From positions 32,782,860 to 32,846,859 of the forward strand of contig OX421495.1 of the NCBI GenBank assembly GCA_949126835.1: a DNA stretch of 64,000 nucleotides. The letters run 5' to 3'. Shown here piece after piece: positions 49,301 through 61,300 of this stretch. Source of the stretch: Anisus vortex. Its lineage: Eukaryota > Mollusca > Gastropoda > Planorbidae. How positions within the stretch are numbered: the first letter of the stretch is position 1; every line of letters begins with the position of its first letter. Made by a program: the position numbers and the translations under genes. The notes under the pieces are model-generated. The model did no database searches and was not told where the DNA came from. It saw only the letters and a program-made list of their open reading frames with translations.

Positions 49301-52300
49301 ATATGTTTAATGTCATAGACTTAGATTACAGTTTTCTTGTAGATCAACTTTCTTTGGTTCTGAAAGAGTTAATGTAAAATGTCTTTTTATTTCAAGATAA
49401 AGAAAGTTTAAAAGCTTAAAAGATTAGTTTTATGTTTGACTCCGACACACCAGCTTAACACTGGGCGTAATGAAACCCTCTTTCCAATGATCCCTTTGAA
49501 GAATTAGCCGCAATAGTCGCATAGGCAGGGTTAATAGTCAGGGCTTTAATGGCGGATTGAGTCCCAACGCTCGGTACAGTAATAAAAGAGAGAGAGAGAG
49601 AAAAAAAAAACCCACATTGTTTCCGAATAGTTGATTTAAAAAAAATATGTGATAGTTATTTCTAAAAACTGGCAAGTTAATCTGCTTTGTGTAAAACAGT
49701 TCAAATAAGAGTTTTTACATAAAAGAGTAATATTTTTTAAAATCTTATGTAAACTGTGTTGTTGTTATTTTCCAGACTCCCCTCTCCCCCCGTCACAAGT
49801 GAACATAACAGAATCGTGTGGTGCAAGTAATAACGCTAATCTAACATGGATGCCTGGCAGCTTCAACAACGCCCCCATACAGTATTTCACTATAGGTAAC
49901 GTAACCTTATACACACAGGGCCCAACCCAGTGATTTCTGGCCCCCTATGCAAGCTGAATTTAAACGCCCTTTTTTTTATTATACCCTACCACCAATGGGA
50001 TCATCATTTGTGTTCATTCCCCACGTATCTGGTCGAGCAGCTAAACGCTAGAGATTTCGGAATCAAACATCTCTATATGTCATTAAGTGGGGGGTGGAGG
50101 GAGGAGAGAAAAATAAAAACAGAGAGAGAGATGGAAAAAGAGAAAATTAAAGAGTGAAAGAAGAGAGAGAGAGAGAAACGGAGAGAAGTAGATAGAGAGA
50201 ACGAAAGAAAAACAAAGCCCAATTGGGTATTTAAATGTTGAGACCCAAAAAAGATATTCTATGTGTTACTAAATAATGACATAGTATTTCGTAGGAAAAA
50301 AAAGTATTCAAATGTATTAAACCGAAGTTATCATAGTATAGAACAGGGGTCGACAACCTAAGGCACGCGTGCTAGACTTGGCACGCAGAGCGATTTTCAA
50401 TGGTTCGCGAGATATCTCCCCAAGAAGGAGATTTTTTTATGCAACTCATCAACGTACATACTGGTACTTGAGCATAATTAATGGCTGCTGTGTGATAAAC
50501 TGTATGAAAATCGCGTGTATGTTGATTGTTAAAGTTCAGGAAAGTTTGTGTGCAAATATTGCATCATTAGACTGTGATTGAATCTTTTGTAAAGGAAGTA
50601 GATTGTATAGTATCTCACCTTTCTTGATTTACATGCAATTCAAGTCTCTTCTACAAGGAAGTGATAATGAATATAGATATCTGCTGTAGTCCTTCACACT
50701 GTTCGTTGGCTGAGACGAGGTTAAGCCGCCGATAGATTCATTTCTTGTCTGGAAGAAAGTTGTTTCTTGATAAAAACAAAACTTACAACATTTTCCGATA
50801 TTGAAATAGGAGAACTGACTGTGAAAGCCGATGTTTCTGAATGATAAGGCGGGTCACATTTCAGTAAGTTGAACTTGCATTTTACAGGACGGGGTTAGAC
50901 CACTCAAAATGGGTTTGCATTGAAACTGGATATATCTTGCCGTGAAATCAATTTGAAAACATTTGAACTATTTCCCTTATTTAAGGCATATTAAGATAGA
51001 TGGATGGGATTTTCCAGAAGTACATTGAAGTACTCAAAGCAAAGTTTTATAAACAAAGGCAAGACTTTAAATTCATGGACTCGTGTTTTGATACTACATC
51101 AAGCCTGACTGGCTTGATCTTTCTACAATCTATTTAGATCTGGATCTTTGTTTAATGGTGGGATATTTGCAAGTTTAAAATGCAGCTAATTGAATTTTAA
51201 ACATTAAAAAAGGTTATCAAAATATCCCAATATGCGGGAAAGTCTGGAAGGAAGCTACTTAGGAAAGTCGTCTGCTATTTTCAACTGTTAGGCATTCACA
51301 TTACTTTCAGCTTTTGGTTAAACTAACATTTGTGAACAGATTTTATCGCACATGAAAGCTGTTTTAAGAATACAAATAGGTCACTTACACTTGACCACTG
51401 AGGAGTAACTAAATACGTACTTGACATTGAACAACTAACAAAAAGCATTCAAGACAATGCGCTCATTAATTCAAACAGACTAATTACATTCGAAAGAGTT
51501 TGTATTCGTATCTACTTTAAATACAAATAATTAATTGTAAAAAAATATTTTTTTAAATCTCATTAGATGAAAGCGGTTTTTTAAATGAGCATTATGGAAC
51601 ACAGTGGTCGATCAGCGGTGCGTTAGGCTGGCGTACTGTAGGTCATGGGTTGGAATCCTGGTAGAAGAGAGGATTTGTTCCCGGGTCTGGACACGTCCCT
51701 TATTCTACCCAGCTCTAATGGGTACCTTGAGTTGTGGTAGTTTAGCTGGGCTTTGTGCTAGCCACACAATCCCCTAGTATGCCGTGGCCACAAAAACTGG
51801 TGAACGCTACTTTAAAGGCCCTATGGATCAATTTGGTCCGATGGGATACTTTACTTATGCTAGCATTATAGTGTGAAATTGTTGTAATTATTAATGTTTA
51901 AAAAAAATTCTTTAAATGGACAAACAATTTAGCTAGGCAATGTTTATTTACCATGTTTAACGTAATTTAATGTTTTAACTCTAACTACAGCTTAAAATGA
52001 ATACCACAATGCTGGATTTGTTTGAAAAAAGGAACTGTTTGTCATCACTAAAATCAAAATTAATTTGGGAAATGTAATTTAAAGGGAGATCATTAATCCT
52101 GTTTTTGTGTCGTTAAAATGCTGTTAAATGTTTCAATTTTTTTCTTTATAAAAAAATGATGGCTTACAATATATAACTTAACATTATACAAACTATACAA
52201 AGTAATAAAAGTATATAAATATTATATGATTAAATAACTTATATTTAAATTTGTAAACACTACATTAACAAACAAGAAAGTATGATTACTACGCATCCCT

Positions 52301-55300
52301 TCCGTTTAACTATAGTCGTATAATGGTGCGAGAGCCCTAAAAATATGAAGCAGAGATAAAAAAAAAAGAGATCAAAATCTAATCAGTTAATAATAACAGC
52401 ATTAACAGGTGTTACAATTTTTTATTGTCAACTTTATTAAAATTAATAGACACTAACCTTTAAGGTGAAATTTGTATAATAAAAGTTCTATTATATATAT
52501 ACAGACCGACCGATATTCGGTTTCGGCTTCGGTTTTCTCGCCGAAAATAGGCAAAAACCCTTTTTCGGCGTGGATTCGGTTTCGGCCGAAAACAAAAGGT
52601 AAGTTTTCGGTTTGTTTACGGTTTCGGCCGAAACTGATATTGATTTTCGGTCATCAGCCGAATATCAATTTTACCTTTCAAAATGCTAGGCTATTGCTGC
52701 ATCTATTACTATACTTATTGATACTTTCATTTACTTAAAACTGTTGTGAATTAATCTGTGTGAATAAAGGGATGTGAATCGAAAACCGAATTTCCGGAGG
52801 AAATCATTCATAACTGTGTCCCTCGATTTATTTATCTTTTTTATTTTAAGAAATATTTGTAAAACCTGTTTGATTAGCACAAAACAATTCCTTAGCATTA
52901 TATTCCTTGCAAACACTCGTTTGTCAGAGGCGACTTATAGTTGTGTTTTTTTTTTTTTCGAATTCCGAATATTGCTTGTGAATTTGTGATACAACCACAT
53001 ACAACATTGATTGGTTTGATGTAAACTTGCCCGAAATGACTGCCACCATTAAGGCCAAAAGAGATGCCCTGGTTACATACAAAAATGACCCCACACAGAA
53101 AAACATATCTAGGCTAAGTACATGCAGAAACAACAGCCAGAAAACTGCTAGAAAATGCGCAAACAACATTTGGTAGGATCTCTGTCAGGACATACATGCC
53201 TGCGCAGACAGCGGCAACATAAGAGGAATGTATGAGGGTATTAAAAAAGCCTTCGGTCCCACCATTGGCAGGGTTGCACCACTCAAATCAAATGACGGAA
53301 CAATCCTCAAAGACCGTGCAGCACAGATGGAACGATGGGCGGAATACTACAAGAACCTGTACCAGACCGAAAACACAGTATCTCCAACTGCGCTGGCCAG
53401 CATCCCAACTCTGACAGAAATGGAAGATTTGGATGTACCCCTACTCAGAGCGAACTTAGCTCGGCCATTGACATGCTTGCCCGCGGAAAGGCGCCTGGAA
53501 ACGACGGCATCCCTGCGGAAGTTATTCAGGCAGGCAAATCGGCAATACTGGAACCTCTTCACACGCTGCTTTGGCGCTGTTGGGAGGAAGGAACGTCCCC
53601 CACGACCTAAAAGATGCAAGCATTGTGACTCTCTACAAAAACAAGGGAGATCGCTCCGACTGTAACAGCTACAGGGGAATTTCACTATGCCCGTATAATC
53701 CTCAAAAGGTTACAGAAACTTGCCGAACGGGTGTACCCCGAGTCTCAATGCGGTTTTAGGAAAGGAAGATCAACTACTGACATGATATTCTCATTAAGGC
53801 AACTGCTGGAAAAATGTCGTAAACAAAGGCAACCTCTATATATAGCCTTTGTTGACTTGACCAAGGCATTTGACCTGGTCACTAGAAGCGGTCTGTTTGC
53901 TCTGATGGGGAAAAGCGGTTGCCCCCAAAAATTGTTGAAAATGGTGACATTATTCCACAATTCCACAACGACATGCATGGTACTGTCCAGTTTGATATCT
54001 CAGTTTCGAAACCTTTCCCCATAAAAAGCGGTGTGAAACAAGGAAGAGTGATGGCTCCAACACTCTTTGGCATATTCTTTTCCGTTCTACTTGAACACGC
54101 ATTTAGATCGTCAAACGATTTAGTTTTTATACAAACCCGATCGGACGTCAGACTGTTCAACCTGGCGCGCCTCAAAGCTAAAACAAAGGTACAAAAGGTC
54201 CTGATTCGTGTGATGCTGTTTGCTGACGATGCTGCCCTCACTGCACATACAAAAGAAGAACTGCAAAGGCTGGTCATTGGTTTGGCTGAGGCTTGCCAGG
54301 AGTTTGGCCTAACAATCAGTCTGAATAAAACTGAAATCATGGGTCAGAATGTTACATCAATCCCCAACATTAACATTGGCTGCCATACCCGTCAAGTCAC
54401 AAAAGAATTCACCTACTTAGGTTCGAGCATTTCAGATAATCTGTCAATCGACAAAGAGATAAGCAAGAGAGTGGGCAAGGCATCTGCTTCCATGGCTACG
54501 CTATCAAAGCTTGTTTGGGAAAACTCAAAACTTACGAGGACCACCAAAATGATGGTCTACAGGGCATGCAGTCTCAGTACACTACTTTACGGCAGTGAGA
54601 GCTGGTCAACCTACATGCGCCAGGAACACCAATTAAACATTTTCCACATGAGATGTCTGCGCCGAATACTGGGCGTCAATAATTGGAAGGATTACATAGC
54701 CAACCATGAGATCCTGGACCGAGCGAATATCCCTAGCATCTACTCCCTGCTAACTCAATGTAGATTGCGCTAAGTGGGTCATGTCAGTCGAATGCAAGAC
54801 GGCCGCATCCCTAAGGACATTTTGTATGGAGAGCTGGAAAATGGCACAAGGGTCCCAGGGCGACCAATTTTAAATTACAGGGACGTCCTGAAACGTGACC
54901 TCAGGTCTACAAACATCGACCTGCAAACTTGGGAGCAGTTTGCAATGGACCGTACAATACGGAGACAGGCCGTGCATGCTGAGGAAAAGAGAACCAACGA
55001 ATCTCTGGAGAAGAGAATGAAGAGAAAAGGTGCAAAACCGCCAGATGTTCAGACTGCTTCTGAATACAGATGCCTCGACTGTTCCAGGGACTGCCACTCC
55101 AGAATTGGACTGTTCAGCCAACGCAGAATTCGCAAAAGTAGCCATTGAAGCTGTAGAGGGGCGCATCCATTGTATCTCGAGACAGAAGGAGCCATTATTA
55201 TTACCATTATTATTGCTTATAGTTGTTTTGTTTTTTTCGAATTCTGAATATTGCTTGTGAATTTGCGATACAAGCACATACAACAGCTAATGCAGATGTT

Positions 55301-58300
55301 AACGCTAGTGGTCGGAACAGAAATTTAATCTTCGTATTCGAAAACAAACAAAAATGGAATTTCCACACTGATGCTGATCGCTCCTTTAACAGACAAACAG
55401 ACCGATAGACGTAAGGTTGCGAGATACTTGAACTTCAAAAGGAGGACATAGAGAGACAAAAAGAATGACATATTTAGTGTTTCACAATCCACAATCTGTT
55501 CAGTTTTGTTACATTAGCTGTCAATAATTGTATATTAGTAAAACTGACCCAATATTTTATTTAATTAAGACTGAGAAGCGACTTGGGCAATTAAAAAAAA
55601 CTACTTTGCAGAACATGTAACGTTCTTTTCAAAAATGGTTAATTTTCTTGCCGGATGTCAACCGTAGATAGATGTGTCTGGGATTTTATTCATATTCTAC
55701 AAATATTATTTTAATGTGTGTAACATATTGATCTAACATCCACTGATTCATATTATAATTATAAAGGTCTAAATTTATGACACTACAGCTTTTGATTTCT
55801 GCTAATCCAAAATCATCTATGTTTTGTTTTACAAATATTTCACCACGTTCCAAGGATCAATGGTCCTTCATATTCTTTTTTGTTAGTATAATCAATGCAA
55901 ATTTGTCTTTTCCAAACTATAACTTACTTTGCCCGGGGGCGGAGAGGGGGAACAGAAAATGGGTAAAAAATCGGATATTTAGAACCGAAAATAGGTTTTG
56001 AGAAAAAAAAAGGATATTAACATCCCTAATGTGAAGTAGAAGACTGAAGTTAATAACAACGGATTATTTAATCACTCCAATAAATGGTTTACTCAAATAG
56101 AGTGCCCATAAACTAGTTAATATTACACATAAAAGAACATTCTTTTGAAATCATTTAATTTGTTTAGAATTTTCGGTTTATTTTTTGCTTTCGGCCGAAG
56201 TTGTAGTTAAACTTTTGGTTTCGGCTTCGGTTTCGGCCGAAAGTCAATGTATAATATTCGGTATGTTTTCGTTTTCGGCCGAAACTAAAAATTTGGTTTC
56301 GGTCGTTCTCTAATTATATATACTATAGACCTAAAGGCATTTAAAAAAAAAAAGATGAATATCTAAAACACGTTAATTTTCAATTAAATGTAAAACGCTT
56401 TAACGATTTACTCTATGAAGCTCCGTTGCTTTTGGCATTGGTCTTGCTAATAAGGCGCTAACAAAATTGTCTTATAAACCAAATATAGTAGAGCAAGTTA
56501 TCTTTCAGGTTGTTGGCACGCTGAATGACTTAGAAATCTTAGTATGGCACACTATTAGCAAAAGGTTGCCGACCCCTGGTATAGAACATCATAAAATGGC
56601 CATAATAAAAAAAAAGTAATAGTTTTAAAGATAGAATTATGTGAATGCTAATGCAATATTCAAATGTGTGTCACTATATTATTACTTTCCTTCGATTTAA
56701 CTAATTCTTGCGATAATCCATTTAGTAGGGTAATTTAGTAAGCTTATAGAAAAATCTAATACATTATATATTTATCCTGGGCGTGACAGTCGTGGGTGTG
56801 ATTAGGTTTACTTTAGCATCTTTACTCTTGTCTCTCTTTGAGTAGTCTTCGCTTGTATGAGTTTCCCCACAAGAGAACTTCCACACACAATGTAAAGAAA
56901 ACTCAACAAAATCTTAGTTTAATTTTAATCAAGGAAGCACATGATTTACTTCCCTTTTCATCAATCATGACGTCATGTGGTTACGGTCCAAATTTAAGGT
57001 AGTGGCTGAGGGATTTACTTCGCTACACAATTCCTACGAACTCTTGTGCCATGCTTGTTTCGACTTATAAAGCTTTTTTCGCTGTTGTTTGTACGGAAGC
57101 TCTTTGTCCATTTCTTCACTTAAAGAATATTCTACTGCTCTGGACCCTAATCGCTGGGTGTTCGCTGCCCAGGTCAAACAGACGGACAACACTGCATTCG
57201 TGCCACTATCTCCTGGGATGGATTACAAGTTCAGGTAAGCATTGACCTGCTTTGTGACGTAACGGACATTAAGAAACATTGTATGACGTTCTGTTTTTTT
57301 TAATAGGGTGAGAGCGAGGAAGGTAAGAATAACTTAGAAATTGAACCAATTTTACAACGCTAACTAGTGTTTATGATAAGTAAGTTAATGATAAGTTAAT
57401 GATAAGTAAGTTAATGATAAGTAAGTTAATGATAAGTAAGTTAATGATAAGTAAGTTAATGATAAGTAAGTTAATGATAAGTAAGTTAATGAAAAGTAAG
57501 TTAATTATAAGTAAGTTATTCATAAGTAAGTTAATGATACGTAAGTTAATGAAAAGTAAGTTAATTATAAGTTAGTTATTGATAAGTAAGTTAATGATAA
57601 GTAACCTAAGTAAATATGTAAGTGAGTAAATTCTAATTAAATAATTAAGTTAATGATAAATAAATTAATGATAATTAATACATGATAAGTTAGCTAAAGA
57701 AAGGGAAGCTAATAATAAGTGAGTAAATTCTAAGTAAATGACCTAAGCGATTTGTGAGTAAAGGATAAGTAAGTAAATGATAATAACTATTGATATAATT
57801 CTATGTAAGTAACTTAAAACAGTAACGTCTAATCAGGGTGACCTCCTACAATAAGATAGGACCAAGCAAACCAAGTGACCCTTCTAACAAAGCATGCATC
57901 ACAACCGAGTCAATGCCGACCCAAAACCCGAGAAATTTGAGAACCATCGGAGACATGGTTGGAAATCTTCACATACAATGGACGGTAAGCAATAGAGTGA
58001 ATCAGGTAGTTTATACATGAAATACATATTACATTATACAACAATAAATTGAGTGAATCAAGCAGTTTATACATGAAATACATATTACATTATACAACAA
58101 TAAATTGAGTGAATCAAGCAGTTTATCTATGAAATACATATACATTATACAACAATAAATTGAGTGAATCAAGCAGTTTATACATGAAATACATATACAT
58201 TATACAACAATAAATTGAGTGAATCAAGCAGTTTATACAAGAAATACATATTACATTATACAACAATAAATTGAGTGAATGAAGCAGTTTATACAAGAAA

Positions 58301-61300
58301 TACATATTACATTATACAACAATAAATTGAGTGAATCAAGCAGCTTATACATGAAATACATTATACATTATACAACAATAAATTGAGTGAATCAAGCAGT
58401 TTATACATGAAATACATATTACATTATACAATAATAAATTGAGTGAATCAAGCAGTTTATACATGAAATACATATTACATTATACAACAATAAATTGAGT
58501 GAATCAGGCAGTTTATACATGAAATACATATTACATTATACAACAATAAATTGAGTGAATCAAGCAGTTTATACATGAATTACATATTACATTATACAAC
58601 AATAAATTGAGTGAATCAGGCAGTTTATACATGAAATACATATACATTATACAACAATAAATTGAGTGAATCAAGCAGTTTATACATGAAATACATATAC
58701 ATTATACAACAATAAATTGAGTGAATCAAGCAGTTTATACATGAAATACATATACATTATACAACAATAAATTGAGTGAATCAGGCAGTTTATACATGAA
58801 ATACATATACATTATACAACAATACATTGAGTGAATCAGGCAGTTTATACATGAAATACATATACATTATACACCAATACATTGAGTGAATCAGGCAGTT
58901 TCTTTATGAAATACATATTACATTATACAACAATAAATTGAGTGAATCAAGCAGTTTATACATGAAATACATATTACATTATACAACAATAAATTGAGTG
59001 AATCAAGCAGTTTATACATGCAATACATATACATTATACAACAATAAATTGAGTGAATCAAGCAGTTTATACATGAAATACAGAATACATTATACAACAA
59101 TAAATTGAGTGAATCAAGCAGTTTATCTATGAAATACATATACATTATACAACAATAAATTGAGTGAATCAAGCAGTTTATACATGAAATACATATACAT
59201 TATACAACAATAAATTGAGTGAATCAAGCAGTTTATACATGAAATACATATTACATTATACAACAATAAATTGAGTGAATAAAGCAGTTTATACATGAAA
59301 TACATATACATTATACAACAATAAATTGAGTGAATCAAGCAGTTTATACATGAAATACATATACATTATACAACAATAAATTGAGTGAATCAAGCAGTTT
59401 ATACATGAAATACATATACATTATACAACAATAAATTGAGTGAATCAGGCAGTTTATACATGAAATACATATACATTATACAACAATAAATTGAGTGAAT
59501 CAAGCAGTTTATACATGAAATACATATACATTATACAACAATAAATTGAGTGAATCAAGCAGTTTATACATGAAATACATATACATTATACAACAATAAA
59601 TTGAGTGCATCAAGCAGTTTATACATTTATACAATATACAACGATACATTGAGTGAATCAAGAGTGAATCAAACATTTTATTAACCGAACACATGAAATA
59701 GTCTATTATGTAGTAGAAATATTTAAGCAATCGGACATGTTTATGACAATCATAAAATGATTCGTAACATAACTAGTTTATTGAACTAAACACACGTAAA
59801 AAGTAAGGTTACATAAAGAGTGAAGTGCGCCGTTTACATACGGAATGTTAACATGATGTTGTGCTAGATAATGAATGGACATTTTTTTATTGAACTATTA
59901 GATTCTAACACATTCCCTCTCAATAAGTCCATTATTCACATTTTTCTGAGTGATCACATTTTAAACGTGGTGTTTTATATAGAGAGTTTTAAAATAAAAG
60001 AATATCGAGATATATATTTATATATATGCACAAGTTTTGCTTATATGCATGTGTATGTGTGTATACATTTATTTCTGAATGCATTTTTCAGTAATACTAT
60101 AGAATATTTAACATTGACGTCTCTACCAAATCTTCCCATTCAATAACCCACATGTCATATAATAAGCAGGTACAATATGTACACGTTGATGCTGATACCA
60201 TACCTATGAGACTTACATCTACTTCCAGCCTGTACCACCAGAACATCAGGGAGGTCCTGGCTGCTTCTATAGATTGACCTTACTGCGAGTCGGACAGCCA
60301 GCCACCAACAAAGAAACAATCACCATACAAAACTGGCAAGAATATGAGGTCATTCGGTCAGGCACGGTCAGTTCTATTTCAAACTCATTAAACATTATTA
60401 GACGCTTTTGGTATTTTTTTTAGCTTTTTCATGTATTGTAACATAGATGTGAATAATAATGAATATTAAGTATTATTATGTCTTGTTTTTTTAATCTTCA
60501 AGATGCTTACATCAATCCGTTTACTGTCCTGTTAATAACTTTTTTTTCTAGCTCAGATAGTAGGCCCGTTTTCTTAGCATTCTATTGTATCTCTATCTAA
60601 ACCCAGCTCGCTGATGGCTACCGAGGTTCTTCTTCTACATCATCTATATTTTCTATGTGTCCTCATGAGTTTCCATGTCATTCTTTCAGTGATATATTCA
60701 GTGGACTTCTTTTTGAGATGTGTCTATGTTTACGAGGAGTGACGATGCTTACAAAGAAGAATTTAATAATTTAGTGTTACAGATTGGTGGAAAAGTTCTT
60801 GTAATATAATGCATAACAAACCAGAAAAAAAATTGGCCTTAAAAGAATCTACACAGTGAATTTAATCACAGCTTACCAATATCTGTTTTAGATGACTGTG
60901 TACAACAAATATATAATGTTTAAAAAAAATACGATGTATAATTATTAATGTATTAATTAATTAATAATTTCGTAATATAGATTTTCAAGCTTTAATATGT
61001 AAGTCAAGGTATAAACATGTAAGTTAAATTATATAAATGTAAGTTAGGTATTTAAACGTAAGTTAAGATTCATAAATGTAAGTTAAGGTAACCCGGTATA
61101 TAAATCTCCAGTTGTTGGGCTTCACATTGATTTAAAGGTCAGCCTAACCGTGACTTTTCGGAGTGGTTCCAATCCTAGACTGGTCTTGGTTGTAAATGCA
61201 TGAAGCCATTAGGTCTATACATTTTCATTATATATACATGAATAATCACAGAATATATACATTGGGTTGATTAATAAAAAATGTCACCTGTCGTTTGTCT

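Larger units (their letters stand above)
52501..56312. mobile_element. CGGTTTCGG-rich element with inverted ends, hosting a LINE
   Basis: Both ends are built from TTCGGTTTCGGCCGAAA motifs (52510-52660 and 56165-56300). Outer ends AGACCGACCGA and, inverted, AGAACGACCGA. Similar ATTATATATA sequence flanks both sides. The AT-rich flanks make the duplication uncertain. Confidence 0.55.
50344..56578 (+). mobile_element. hAT element copy C, 6.2 kb, with three nested insertions
   Basis: Perfect 8-bp duplication GTATAGAA (50336-50343, 56579-56586). Ends CAGGGGTCGACAACC and GGTTGCCGACCCCTG. Accounts for most of intron 14. It contains a SINE, a TIR-like element and, inside that, a LINE. Confidence 0.93.
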
